Source: Mya arenaria (lineage: Eukaryota > Mollusca > Bivalvia > Myida > Myidae). From it: DNA of 64,000 nucleotides. The stretch is taken from positions 16,453,366 through 16,517,365 of the forward strand of contig NC_069130.1 in assembly GCF_026914265.1 (NCBI RefSeq), in the 5' to 3' direction. Below, one piece after another: positions 1 to 13,160 of the stretch. Each line of letters opens with the position of its first letter. Position 1 is the first letter of the stretch. The notes beneath the pieces were generated by a model. It was not told the origin of the DNA and did not search any database. It saw nothing but the letters and a program-made list of their open reading frames with translations. A program made the translations under genes and the position numbers.

Positions 1-3000
1 TTTTGTACTTCATCATCTTGAAGCATGCTCTTCTTTCTTTTTTTCAAAAAAGTTTAAGTTTTCATCAAATAATTGACATCATTTGCATTCCTTTACATTT
101 CTCTAATAATTAACACAAGGATTTATAGATATGAAGAGATAACTTAAACCTACCATACGAGTATTTTGATTTCCGGGTTGATATAACTGATGGGTTGAAT
201 CCATATAAGACAGCTCCTGAAAGAACACAACCAAACATATGAAGCTTCAAACATGATACGCAAAAAAGAAAAAGCAACATCGCATTCATTAATAAATTGA
301 TAGTTTAATGTATATTTGGTAGTAACAGTTGCTTCGGGCATGATGGGATTTTAGACAGTGGTTGAATAATGAGAAACGGGGTAATAACAGGAAAGGCGAA
401 AGCCTCGATAAGAAAAAAAGCCGCATGCTAGAGCACATGGCATCGGATCTTCTATGTCATAGTATTGCATAATTACCGTGAACAATAGCTGAAGCGCTGT
501 TCTCTGGTATTATCAAGTCTACTTTCGGGTAATTCTTTAGAACGTCTTTGATTGCTTCCTGAACTACTTTCGAGTCTGAAAATCCGCCAGCCATAACAAC
601 AGCATCCAATCGTCCAACTCGGTCTTTCCCAGCAGAATGTTAAGATGTTGTACGATTTTCGAAACTGAATTTTCGAAGGCCGATAACAAAATTGAATTGT
701 CAATCTGGAGTTTACCTTGTATGAGTTCATATGTTCCGCTTTCTAAAGCACTTTCAAACTGAGCAGACTTTGTTCCTTCACGCAATGCGAATGGTAGTTT
801 AATCGAAATAGTGTTATTAGCCTTGGCATTACTTTTACCAACAATTGTTCTCTTCTTCATTTCAATTTCGGCATCAAGCTCGCGTTTTGATTCGGCTTGT
901 TCAATGTCGTGTTTTAGGCCATTCATGATATCCGCTCCAAAGAGACCTTCAAATATTTCTAAAAAACCGTCATCGACAAGAGTCCCTCCCCATTTCCCAC
1001 CTATAGGCTCTATAAGTGCCTTTAGGGTGCCGTCTTCTTGCACTTCATGTGCGGAAATGTCGACAGTTCCACCTAACAAGACAAGTAGAAAAAATGAAAC
1101 ATCAAATCTCAAATTGATGTATAAACTTAAGTAATAAAATGATTATTGATTAAGGAAATCGCATACGAATTTGCCTTTTTGATTATGTTTTTGTCTTGCC
1201 TAACATATGTCGCCATTGATGACAAGGGCAACATTTGTCCAAAAGTAGTGCCAATCATTATTATAGCAGATAGCTTAAATACATGACTGATTAGTATGTG
1301 TGACATTCTTAAACCCTGTCATAAGATACACTGCAATGTCAAAATAAATGTATTCAAGCTACACTCACCTCAAAAATCAAGAACAAGAAACTTCAGTCCC
1401 GTAGGAAACGGTTGAATTGTTGCATCTTTTCCTGGCTCTTTAAGCTTTGCAAGTCTTATATGTTTGCAGTAGATAGCCGCAGCTTCTGGTTCGTATGCAA
1501 GTGATAATTGATCTTCTTTTATTCCAGCCTTAGAGAAGCAAAGATATAATCGGATTGTATCTGACACTTCAATGTTTTTCAACATTTATATTCAAATATA
1601 ATGTCACACAGACCCAACTTAATGAAACTGAAGGAGGCCCATATTTTCTATCAAAACCATATTTTCATAATCAAATGCATTAACGATAATATCATGATAC
1701 AGTCCAAATGAAAAAAGATGCCGTGTTGTCACAGCAGGATGTCAAATTGTCGGTGTGACGTTCATGTTCTTAATGCAAAAATTAAGAAAAACATTTTATT
1801 TGGAATTTTAATTATGACGTTAGGCGTATAAAGTTATGATGGTTTAAATTACCATGAAAAAGCCTCGTATCGACGAATTATATGGATGCATTTTAAACTA
1901 AGTATGACGACAAACCATTTCTGCCGCCTCAACCATGAATTCTTTGGCATCATCACTCCAGATAGCAGGGACGGTGATCACCCAACGAACTTCATGCTCC
2001 TGGAGTTTTACCCTCAGCCCAGCCTGCTCCATAAAATGATTCTTCAAATGTTTAATGGCAGCGGCAAAAACTTCCACCGCAGGCATCTTTCTCCCTTGTG
2101 CATCTTTTATAGTCATTTTCCGTGTGAGTTTCTATAAAGTGGTTAATTAGACATCAAAGAAAATTATGTTTACGTTTCAAACAGATAATTGTTTAGATAA
2201 TTAACAGTTAAATAGTTATGTTAAGTTTTAAAAGTGGTACTACCTGGATGTTATGCTTATATCAACTATAAAAGTACACAAGTAAAAAACAGTTACTGTA
2301 ACTAAATAATGGTATGCATTGTTCAATTTTCAAAACACATATAAGTAACAACATACTTTCTCTCTGTGAAGATCCATTTTGAACCTTCGAAAATATCGCC
2401 AGTCTTTATGTTCTTTTCTTTTTATAAGTCCATCGTATTTCTCTTCCGCCTTTAAGTGAATACATATCAGCAATGTACGACATATTTCGATGTAGATCAC
2501 TGTCCGAAAGCAAATATACTTATCTGCCTACGTTGGTGAAAGATTCCAACACCTGGACTGTCAAACTATTATTCTTGTAACGGTTGCTATAGGGTTAATC
2601 CCCGATCATTGTTAATATCCTCTTTGATTGCGAATAAAATTAAAAGTAAAGATAATAATAGTAATCCGGAATACAATTTTTTTCGAACAAACCTCGAATC
2701 CGAAGTAAGATTCCGTCTTTTCACTGTTGAACAGTAGCACAGTAGGGGCTTGCGGAAGAATCTGGCCATCCCAGCGATTTGAATATATCTGTATGTAGAT
2801 AACGTAGGTCCATTTTCTATTTGCACAGCGTATGTGATAATACGACTTGTAATTCTACAATTATTAGTATAATTTAAACCCATTCATTCTGATTCAACTG
2901 AAAACTGCTAAATGTAGCTCGCTAATTTTTATTACCAAACGTTTTCCCGGTTATGCATCTGAAAACACTTATTCTAGTATCATTATTTTACTCTTTCATA

Positions 3001-3029
3001 CGAAACTTGCAGAAGAAAACACAAAGTTT

Positions 3030-3125
3030 AAAAAATGGTCGTAGTAGGGTGCGAACCCGCACCAGTTAAGTAGAAATATAAAAAACGAGACTGATACCTG
3101 TAGGCCACATGGTCTTTTACCAAAG
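3030..3125 (-). repeat. tRNA-derived fragment, probable SINE head
   Basis: On the minus strand an A-box-like TGGCCTACAGG is followed about 45 bases later by GGGTTCGCACCC, which resembles a Pol III B box. The run then ends in ACTACGACCA, like a tRNA 3' end. The anticodon arm does not fold well, so this is a SINE or tRNA pseudogene rather than a working tRNA. Confidence 0.4.
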
Positions 3126-5072
3126 AAAATGAGAATTTGGACCTTTTTTAGAAAACAGTGATAACATCACGTGATAATGTCAAACAACCAATTACGCTAC
3201 AACGAATCGCTAAATCCCGTTAGAAACTGAATTCAAAAGTCTGGTCTTCAGGAGAAAATATCAACATTTTCTGAAGAGTTCCAGCTGCCAGTATCTTAGT
3301 TTAAATACTTGATTTGCAACCATTACTCTATGTGTTTGTACAAAGTGCATTTTAGAAACCATGGTCCAGTCCCTTAAAGACATGTCCGACTTGTAAAGCC
3401 ATAATATTGATATTATGTCTATTTCCCTGGGGTAGTGGCAGGGTGCCAAATAATTAGCGAATTGATAATGTTGTCAGTGCAAACTTTAAAGGTTAGCCTA
3501 TTGATTAAAAAAATACCTCTTGGCACACAGGTATTAAATCAATACTTGATCAAACGGGATATATTCATATGTTAGGCTTAACCAAACTAGAATGAATACG
3601 CGGAACATTTCTTCAATTGTAAAATCCACTCTTGTGGACGAATTTTATTAAACCTGATTCGAACAAATCAATAGCTCATCTAAAATACATGCGTTAATTA
3701 TATATGATAAAACATTTGAGGAGTATTTCAATATATTGCAAAACTGTCGAAGCTGAAATCTTATACATTTCATACACTTCCACTTCCATAACATACTTGG
3801 TAGATGGGGACAACAAACTGTACCTAAATCTAAAATAAAGTTTCTCTTTGGCCGATGTTGTCGACGAAAAGCATTACTTTTAAACTGTCATTTTTTTTAA
3901 TTTCCATGAATGAAATATTTTTAAATTCATTAAATATATTTGACCAAAAGCGTTGACCTTAAGAGATATTTTAAATGTTTGGGACCCAGAAATACTACAA
4001 TGCTTGTAAATCTACAAGTTTATCAATTTAAACGAAATTGGCAAAGACAATGTTTTCAAGTATGTTATTATATCGGTTGTTTCAGTTTATCAAATGTGTT
4101 ATGTCATGTTTAATATTATAAGTTGCTAGCCACATTCCCCAAATAATTATATGTAAATATTACCAAACGTCTGAACTGAAATAGACGGCATGTACCCACC
4201 ACCCTAACTTAAATGTCTATGTAAAACTATGTAGGTTGTTTGCACGTTAATGTGCTTAACTGTAAACTGATGCAATTAACAAATATTTATATATTTGAGT
4301 AAATTACCTAATTAACAATTAAGACTGGGATAAAAAAAGTGGATGCACATTTACATAACAACAAAATACGACCATTAAAAAACTGTTATTACCAAGATAT
4401 AAATTAAGAGGTCACTAAAATTTAAATTACCCTTTTAGCATTTTTTAGACACAATTATTATGTTTATTTTAATAAACCATTTTCGAAAGCCTCGTATCCA
4501 CGTATGATACAACAGCATTGTAATAGGTCATCAAGTACAAAGGTAAATTGGCACAAAAATACTATGAGTCCTGTATGTAATGCCTGTAACATACTTGTTG
4601 CATTTTATGGTTGTATTGTTTCAACAGATAAATAGTAACGTAAAATAGACAACACCAAAACTAGAAATTGGATATAAGTTTGATGAAAGAAGTTAAATAA
4701 AAAGCAGTTTTGACAAAAATAGATAATGCCGCAGGTGATCTACAGACATTTAATAAACGACATGATTAAGTATTGCGGCTGCTTAAAGTAGTAGTTTGTA
4801 ATTTTGGCTTTACGTTTTTAAGCAATTAAGTAACAAAATAAAATGCATTGCTTCCCAGCGGCTTAAACGACATTCAAGAATTATTGAAGGCTTTGCTGTT
4901 TCTGGAGTTTTGTACTGTTCTTCTATGTTTCTTGTTTGTGATATTTTGTTTTATGTCTCTGGCGTTTGCCCAGTGCCACTAAATCGGGTTTATGTGTAAA
5001 CATTTTGCTACTGAGCTTGTTTCTCTAGGTTTTTGCATAAATATTTACATACTCAGAAATCGGTATGTTTAA

Positions 5073-6504
5073 AGGGGCAACATTCGCTGCCTCGGCAGCG
5101 AGTAAATGGGGAGTGGCTTATTGTAAATTCCCTCAGCTATGTACCTGTCTGTTAAACTCAGTGTTCTATCTTTAGCACACACAAGAGAAATGTAAACAAA
5201 CAGGGCTGATCAGAGCAGACGATGTATTTCCCAACACTACAATCTTCTATATGAAATAAAGATGACCACGCCAACTTTTCCAGATGTTTTCTTTGAAATG
5301 ATTGTTTCCTGTTCCTAACTGGCATTTTGTAAGCTCGACTAGATGTTTTTTCTGTATGGGACATCCATCTCAAATGTTTAGAATCAGCATTCTCATTCCA
5401 ATCCAAAATAGCAAGGTTTATTCTCAGTCTGGAATCCAAAACTAATTATTTTGTCAACAAACAATAATAATGCTTTATTGAATGCATCCACAACCCTAGT
5501 ACAAATTAACCTTATTGTAAACGAGTTCAGCAAGGAAACAATTCAGATAGTGTTGACACCTTTAATTGGTAATTAAATGTCACTGGCTGGAATCTGGTTT
5601 GTGTATTGATAACTGGAAATCAAACGCACATTTTGAGTCAAAAAGGAGGGAACTCAAACACAGTTATACATGAACATTTGCAAGCCATGGAACTAGGTAC
5701 TGTATTCCTTTAAAATAATAACTTTGGGCACAATAAGAAGACTCAAATTATGGAACAAAATAATCAGGACAAAGATATACATGACTGAAGAACAATAGGA
5801 GATATTCACTTTACCTGGCTGGGATATAAACATTTGTAATGATTACAAAGCTTTTGATAGAAAAGCGAAGGAGCAACTAACATTTAAGCAAAGAGGCTCA
5901 TAATTTTTTTTTTTAAAACGACAAATATGAAAACAATGTTACATATTTCAACCTAGGAATGATTCACTAGACTTATTAATTACGTAACGCTTCAAAAGTA
6001 AAAAGTGTTAATATCATAGAAAACAATTAGACTAAAATGTAGCATATGAAGCTGATGATATCTATCAATAATTTTCGGAATAGCAGGTGGAATAAAAACT
6101 TATCAAAGTTTGTTCACTTTTATTACTACAGTATTTGATAGTGAGGCATGTCGTCTGCTACAAGTAAGCTGCTAGGGATGTTAACATCAGCACGTGGTAA
6201 TGTTTACAATAGAGAGTTCATAACCCCCAGAACACCAATTAGCAACTCCCCCGGCAAATTCAAATGTTCAATCTGACAGTTGGATTTTTTTCTCAAAGTC
6301 ATGTTTCTAGTAATGTTTCAAAAACAAATTAAGATTTTTTTATTTGTTTAACCTTCATTCTACATGCCTGCAAAGTTTCATGTCTCAACTTTTTGTAAGC
6401 ATTGCATAAATTTGGAAAATGTGTCCCTGATGTGAAACATGAATAAAATTATACAAAAGCTTGCATCAGCGCCACCTGGAGGGTTATATAGTCCTGTTGC
6501 CCCT
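5073..6504. mobile_element. Non-autonomous DNA transposon with TTAA target duplication
   Basis: The element begins AGGGGCAACA and ends TGTTGCCCCT, a perfect 10-bp terminal inverted repeat. TTAA lies directly outside both ends (5069-5072 and 6505-6508). TTAA duplications are typical of the Kolobok and piggyBac superfamilies, and the AGG start fits Kolobok better. The interior of about 1.4 kb has no recognisable transposase; its longest reading frame, 93 codons on the minus strand at 5158-5439, matches nothing I know. It sits in intron 1 of the HSPA12-like gene. Confidence 0.7.
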
Positions 6505-7808
6505 TTAAGTCCGATGCAAGTAGATCGCGAAATAATTTAATTTTGCAGCTAAAATTAATGTCTTAACTCTTGGTAATCTTAATTATGTTTGCAATAAAAC
6601 ACTTCACTGGCAACCAGTTTAAACTTAGATCGACAAATATAAGTTAAACTACTTCATATAATTAATGATATAATTCGATATTTTACGAACTATTCTACTG
6701 ATGTACCGGCATACATCCGAGGTTGTTTTAGATAACAATGGCCGAGGAGTTCCGAATGTGAACTGTACCCGTCGTTCAAAATGTCACCTAGTTTTGGAAA
6801 ACGAAATGGTATATTTTTGGTATTTGATTGCAGAAAACATTGCACATTTCAACGGAAATAATAATTAAAATGAACAAAAATCGTGTTTTTTGGTACTGTA
6901 GAAATATTAACTAAAAAAAAATAGGTTTGTTATAAAAAGGCATGTCATTTCGTTCATTATGTTCAAACGATTTCCTATATATAGAATCATTTTAAATAGA
7001 AAAGGAGATATCTTTACCTCTTGCTGTTAAAGTTCATTCATTACAGCCCTACCGTAATTAGGTAGTGAAAAACCGTTTTTATCCAATTTTACCATTAAAA
7101 GTGATGATTAGGAGTATTTCAATATAATGGATTCTAAAAACAGACTCAAGTGTTTTAAAAAAATATTTAGAGCAAACTTTAAATATAAGTTTCGCACACA
7201 TAGTACATGCCTATGGAAAGCGAAAGCACGAACCTGAAGAGGATCTCGTAAGTACTCCTCCCTATAAGAGTAGGCGTAACCAGAAAATGTCGTTCCAAAA
7301 TCTATCGCCGCAACAATTATTTCATTTATATTTGTTTCACTCATCTTTTTTCCGTTTAACTTTGTATTGAATACACACTTACACACTTTCTCTTTGTTCA
7401 AACTCAGGGCAATACCCGTCGTTTTCCTATACGGGTAGGTTTATTATACACGTCATCTTCATATCTATGAAATGTAAAATTAAGTTGTTAACCATTTAGT
7501 TATTGGGTACTGTTAAAAATGATATCTTAAAGGCTAGTGCGTGCTCTTATAAAAGATATCAAATATCGATTCAAGTGATTCGTTATCAGAGTGAGTGTTA
7601 GCAATAATCTTTATTTTAAACTTGAGAAGTATTATTTAACTTAATACACGCAAACAAAATAGCAACTGACGGATACTCGTTTTTATCAAACCAGTCACAA
7701 CAAGAAATAATTTTCAATTAATTTATTAAAGCTTTTCGGCACAATAGTACATTTTCTGAACAAATTCTAAATAATCATTGACTCTCCTCTGAACTTGAAA
7801 TAAATATA

Positions 7809-7958
7809 TTATAATGTTATTAATTAGGTTATTTCATATTGGCCTTGTTATTTTTCCAAGGTTAGCTGTATTTGCCTGAGCCCGAAAGGGCGAATTCAAA
7901 TACAGCTGACCGAGGACAAATAACTTGGCCAATATTTAATCACCTTATTAATAAGTTT
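7809..7958. mobile_element. Foldback MITE
   Basis: This is a near-palindrome with arms of about 70 bases around the centre GCCCGAAAGGGC. Paired blocks include AGCTGTATTTG with CAAATACAGCT, and ATATTGGCC with GGCCAATAT. No coding capacity is present. The structure is that of a small foldback or MITE element; its superfamily is not clear. Confidence 0.65.
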
Positions 7959-8424
7959 TTTATTAATTAACTATTACCATTTTGGTTAAAAACATTCTTA
8001 TAACTTACCTTTAGGTCACATTGAAGCCGAATTTATCCCTTATTAATGCATGGTGTCTGCATTTCTAGACTTGACTTTGCTGATTTTGACATGCATCTTT
8101 ATAGTGACATTGCACATACTTATGAATAAAGCACTGTACATTGTAAGGAAGCATGTCTTTTCGTCTTAATTTTGTAAATCGTTTGCCAACACGTCAAATG
8201 TTTCACCTTCGTCGTCCATTTTGTCGGCGTACAAAATCATAATAGTCGTAAAATCCACCTACGGGTTAAATACAACTGTTATATCAAACCGTACAAAGTG
8301 GTTCAATCGTTCAGTAGGTTCAATTATGCCAAATATAAAGGTTTATACAAACACAAAATTTTCAAAACAGTCGGAAACTGAAAACAAAATGGCTACCCTT
8401 TAAAATTAATTTCCAGCGTATTTC

Positions 8425-8580
8425 TCATATAGGGCGAGTTCCGACAGCCAATGAAAATGGCTCATTTCTCAAATCCTATATTAGGCGAGTTTTGTAGCCA
8501 ATCAAAGCGGAGTAAACTCATATTAGGCGAGTTTTGTCGATATTGGCCGAGTTTGGTCGATATAGAGCGAGTTCTGGCAT
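8425..8580. repeat. Cluster of five GCGAGTT-type motifs
   Basis: Five variants of a TATnnnGCGAGTT motif occur within about 150 bases, for example TATTAGGCGAGTTTTGT twice and ATAGAGCGAGTTCTGG once. Spacing is irregular, so this is not a simple tandem array. It may be a decayed repeat or a cluster of binding sites. Confidence 0.4.
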
Positions 8581-9868
8581 ATATTGTCTTCAATTGTCTT
8601 GTTTTGATACGGCAATAGTCTCTGTATCTCGTTAAATACGTTATAGTTGATTAATAATGCTAAATATTATTGAGACACGCGTTTTGATCACGCTTCAAAC
8701 GAAACTATTATTTAAGAGGTCTAACCTTAAAATTCTAGGACGAGTCCCTTTAACCAGTATACAAATGAATATTTAATACATTTTTCTTACAAATGATTTG
8801 CATATGTATCATCGATTAAGATATATATTTATTATGCTTTAAACTGCTGATATATGTCACGAATAATCTAAGGTAACATAAATTATTTGAATCAAACACT
8901 GAGGTCCATATTTCACTGACCGTTCAAAGGTGGTAACACAGATCCTTATTAACAAAACAATGTCTATGTTGATGTATCTGTTGTATGTCTGGAGTGTTGT
9001 CACGAACAAAGCGAATTATCGGATTATTCATATAATCTGATACTGTAGAATGTTTAACAATTTGGTACAATTTACATAACGATGATTATGTTTCATAATT
9101 GTATTTTTTATATGAATTTAATAATATTATTTGAATTATCTTAAAGTATAATATAAAATTCGTTTATAAGTGATAAGTCTTTGAGTATTTCAAATTTGTC
9201 GAGAAATAAATATGGTTTATAAAGCAATACAAATTTAATTTTATTTCACAAAAACACGTTATGGCTGAGAAAAGATACAAAGTTGAAGTTTAGCTGACAA
9301 AAATGCAGCATTTTATAAATGGACAAGTTCAACAGAAAGAGAAATATCTTGAGCGACAAACAAGGAAATATATTCCGAAGTGCATATTACCAAAACTAGA
9401 TCTGAAATACTGTAATGATGATAAATTGAAATAGAGTGCATAATACTTTTTACGTTTTATACTGTAAGGCGCCTTTATGGAGTAGCACAGAATTAAGTAA
9501 TATGGTATATTATAATTAGCCATTGAGGTTTAATGCATTTTCTTTTTCGGGGGATTGAGTGACATACATGATAAATTATTATTGTCTGGTTTATGATTGA
9601 AAACAGATCTGAAATCTTTACCTATTGAAGAAATTCATTACTCTTAAAGAAATAGTGATAGTTAAACATTTGACGACATATAAACTTATTGTAAAATAAA
9701 AAATATTTGAAATTCATTGAGCAGTTTTTCGGTTCATATTTGCTCTTAGTGGGTAGCAAATCATAAGCTTAACTGTATTTGATGTTCCGAATACAGTCTG
9801 TCATAGAACGCAATCTGTATATGCTTTGTAAAACAAACTATTAATTTTACCTTTTTATCATGTCAACG

Positions 9869-10243
9869 TTTTCCCAAATAAGATTTACCACAATTAATAA
9901 TTTTGTTTGATATTCCAAAAATTTGAATAAATGTCAAAAACAACAGTTCTTATGAAGGATACCGAGTTTAATTTGAAAGAAATGAGCATAAAACTCGGTA
10001 CCTCTATCGTATGAGACTATAGAAGACCACAGTTAATATTTTAGCATTCACAAACCATTTAATAATTTTAAGTTTTCTGCTATTAAATACAAGTATACAA
10101 TTTTGTTATTAGTAATTATTATTTTTTTCATAAATGCACTATTGAGTGAGCAATAAAAGGTTTATCAGTCAAAATTAATGTTTATTATAAATGTTTAATA
10201 TGTATTAATTTTGAATAAGAGTGTTACTTTAAATTAAGCATAC
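9869..10243 (+). repeat. Diverged direct repeat, copy 1
   Basis: This stretch is alignable with 10913-11255. Shared blocks include CCATTTAATAATTTT versus TCATTTAATAATTTT, a CATAAATGCA block, and AAAGGTTTATCA in the same order and spacing. No coding potential is seen. It may be two copies of an unidentified mobile element or an old local duplication. Confidence 0.5.
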
Positions 10244-10912
10244 TGTTTTCAGGTAATAAAACAATTTTCAAATTTAGTTGCGTTTTGCGATGCAATTTAA
10301 TTCAAATGTTTCAAGAGTTTATTAGTGCATCTTGACTTATCTTACATTTTTTGTGGTGTTTGTGTTTGTGTATGTGGTATTATTTTTTTTCGGTGGTTAT
10401 ATCTGTGTATGTGTTGTTTATATGTTTGTATCTATGTTTAATTGTCGTTAGGACCCTTGCTATGAGGTCCTTATTTTTTTTTAATTTTCTCCTGGGCTTG
10501 TCCCTGTTTTTTCATTGTATTATTAGGCGACAGTGTTTTAACAAAAAAGCTCATTTATTTCAATAAATCATAAATTTAAACTTGAAATATTCTCTAGCTG
10601 TATTTTATCATCGTCGGCAACCACGGTACTTTCTTCCGTTACACTTCATACATACCGTGGGACAATTGACTGACAAAATCTCGTTTTACTGAATATGCAT
10701 GAGACAGGAGACAACTTTTTTTCCAATGAATTTGCATGTTACACTTAAATAATTTTCAAATATTTAACAGTGTCAGTAGCCTCCGTGACACTCCATCTTG
10801 ACTACTGCATAATATTACTGTACTGCGAAGACGGCCCCGGTTCATTTCCGGCCATCGGTAGAATATTTTCAACCGTAAAGCATTTGGTACTTCGCGGAAC
10901 CAATGAAACTTT

Positions 10913-11255
10913 TTTCCCGAATAAGATTACTACACGTAACACAATTGCTTAAATGTACCAAAAGGATGGAAAAGGTCGAAGAAAACCGACTTTTATTTGA
11001 AATAAAGGTGCAGAAACACGGTATTTCTACATTATGAGATGAAAGAAGATCGCAGTTAATCTTTTAGCACTCATCAATCATTTAATAATTTTGCGTTTTC
11101 AGCTTTTAAACACACGGTTACAATCCTCTTATCAGTAATTAGTAATTTTCATAAATGCATTATTTAGGTAGTAGCTAAAGGTTTATCACTCAACGTTTAT
11201 GTTTGTTATACATGTTTAAGTATTGATTTTGAATAAAGGTGTCACTCTTATTGAA
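10913..11255 (+). repeat. Diverged direct repeat, copy 2
   Basis: This is the partner of the repeat at 9.87-10.24 kb, with the same block order. The segment between the copies (10.25-10.91 kb) includes a short hairpin, CCACGGTA paired with TACCGTGG, near 10.62-10.66 kb. Confidence 0.5.
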
Positions 11256-13027
11256 TTGTCGTATGTTATACATCACCATCTTAATTGTCAAATCCCTAGC
11301 AGCAACATGGTTTATCTAAGCTACATGTGACATGGTAAGAAAGGTTCAAAGGCATTAAACGTTAACCAGCTGTTTGAATAGATTAAATGACGTCATTTTT
11401 TATCAAACTAAAGTCGCATTCATTTAAATGCAATAATACATCAATCGACCGTAAAATCAGGTATTCTCAAAACGTGCATTCTAAAACGATGCAACTACTT
11501 TAATATTTTTTTACAATCAACGCGTGTTTCGTACATTTTATTTTGAAAGGAAGATAATATTAAGTCATTTAAGCATAAATATTTATTAAGGTTTTGTAAA
11601 CAATACATAAAGACGTCGCCTTTCAAAACGAGTTAATGCCAAAAGGTTTAATGACAACATACAATTTCAGCTTCAACTACTTCTAGTACTAATATTTCTT
11701 CAACTTCTGACCAGTATATCATTTAAAATGGAATGATTATTATATATGCCATTCCTCCATATGAATGAAGAAATGAAAAACATGACAAAAAAACCTAATA
11801 TATTGCTTGCACACTGTGAGTGTTATTTCTTAATGTTAAGCAAAACAACGTGATGGGCTTAAATTGTGTTTCAAGTTGTGTGTTTTTTCTTTATGTTGTA
11901 GTTAATGCAAACTAACGCTTAAAGATATCGGTTACCAACTATAAGACTACAAATATTATTTTTTCGCGGCAAAAACAATCCATAGCAGCTGCTGTGATAG
12001 CAGTTTCTAAATACAATGTGGCAAAAAATTAATTAATATTCTTGTTATTTTTTGTTAAGTTGTTTAGGTTGCCAAAATATTACAACGTTTTGTAAAATTG
12101 TATGTTGATGTGACTCTGGCAGTTTAAGGGATGAGGTCAGGTGGGAATTCAGTAGCAGAGTGCTACTTACAGCGATATAGGGCATTATGTACAGAGAAAC
12201 TCATATTCAAGCTGTGAATAAAGTAACTGGACTGATTGACTTAGAATAAGTATAATTAACGCAACACATATTTGCCATTCTATATACATCTTAAGTAATG
12301 TCATTAAACATATCTGTTTCTTAAGAATTTTGGTAAATGATAATCACATAAAAGAATATTTTACTAGTATAGCAGTGAAAATTCAATATCTCCCTAATTA
12401 TTCAAACACAAATAACTGAATTATAGTATCTCTGTTGCAAACATCATGAACAGTTCGTATCGCGGTCACCATGCTGTAATCAACCCTCGTAACGCGATGA
12501 CCTTCCTAATGCTTCCTATCAACGTCTTTTGTCACGTTGTAGGAAGGTATTAATAGTGAAGCTGACAACCCCTAGGCTCTTAGTATTATACAGGGCGGCT
12601 GTAAGGTGACTGTGTGACTTCTATTTTAGTAGTTCGTTCTCATCATTAAGATAAAAGCAATATTAACAGATATATTTACACAAGCCCCGGGGTATTATTA
12701 ACGGAACTCTCTGTAGCGCCGTTTTAACTATCAACTGCAAAATGTCGCAGTCCTCAGCTACCATCGACTCCAGTGCCCGCAGCGTTTAGTTGTCCCTATG
12801 GCTTTGCTTCTAGAAGAGGATCACTCATGAAACTAGTTGACGGATGCACTAGCTACCTGTGCCTTAATGGCGAACGAAACGTGATACCACATAGATAAAC
12901 ACTTGCTCTTACGGCACTAGGAGTTTTTGTCCACAAATACCGCAATGTGGTGGGACGTATTGGAGAAAAAAATATTATGCTTAGTGAAAACGTGTCAGAC
13001 ATGCGACTTGAGGCATGCGAGTTTCAC

Positions 13028-13160
13028 ATGATGCATTTTGGAATAAACGAACATGGTAAAAGCATGTTTTTGCTTCGATATATGCTCTGATACATTGTTA
13101 CATGTCTATAAGCATACAAACATGTTTTTACCATGTTTGTTTATGCCAAAACATATCATC
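13028..13160. mobile_element. Foldback MITE
   Basis: Two arms of about 45-50 bases face each other. The left arm holds AACATGGTAAAAGCATG and the right arm holds its complement CATGTTTTTACCATGTT, with a spacer of about 40 bases. There is no reading frame of interest. It looks like a small foldback element. Confidence 0.6.

Larger units (their letters stand above)
2789..7233 (-). other. Intron 1 of the HSPA12-like gene
   Basis: This 4.4 kb interval separates the exon that ends DPLQ from the exon that begins IYSNRWDG. The splice sites are GTTCGT at the donor and TACAG at the acceptor. It contains a tRNA-like SINE head near 3.05 kb and a TTAA-flanked transposon at 5.07-6.50 kb. I see no further coding exon in it. 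Confidence 0.6.
477..7344 (-). pseudogene. HSP70 family member 12 (HSPA12A/B)-like gene, six exons, disrupted
   Basis: This encodes an HSP70-12 type ATPase-domain protein, a cytosolic chaperone-like family known to be expanded in bivalves. Six exons with GT-AG borders read on the minus strand: 7344-7234, 2788-2693, 2449-2357, 2131-1916, 1528-1369 and 1072-477. Visible motifs in order are VAAIDFGTTFSGYAYS (phosphate 1), APTVLLFN then YFGFE, the HKDWRYFRRFKM segment, WVITVPAIWSDDAKEFM, EPEAAAIYC, GGTVDISAHEV (phosphate 2) and AVVMAGGFSDSKVVQEAI (adenosine motif). The last exon seen ends at AIVHG, so the C-terminal exon is missing and probably lies beyond the left edge. An upstream in-frame Met at 7401 is an alternative start. 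Two defects stand out: a TGA at 1372-1370 where the first Gly of the phosphate-2 loop should be, and a one-base frameshift near 625-635. A pseudogene is likeliest; assembly error is the alternative. The family call is firm. Confidence 0.82.
7402..13000. other. Intergenic region without recognisable genes
   Basis: This is AT-rich DNA upstream of the HSPA12-like gene. It contains a foldback MITE near 7.9 kb, a cluster of GCGAGTT motifs near 8.5 kb and a diverged 0.35 kb direct repeat at 9.9 and 10.9 kb. The short reading frames here (60-71 codons) show no domain. A more GC-rich patch at 12.45-12.96 kb could be old mobile DNA, but I cannot assign it. Confidence 0.5.

Noticed and set aside
1370-1372. 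TGA read as selenocysteine in the HSPA12-like gene
   Set aside because: The position is a conserved glycine in the family, and a second defect lies downstream.
12720-12960. Possible exon in a GC-richer patch
   Set aside because: There is no clear splice sites, no recognisable domain and stops nearby; it may be old mobile DNA.
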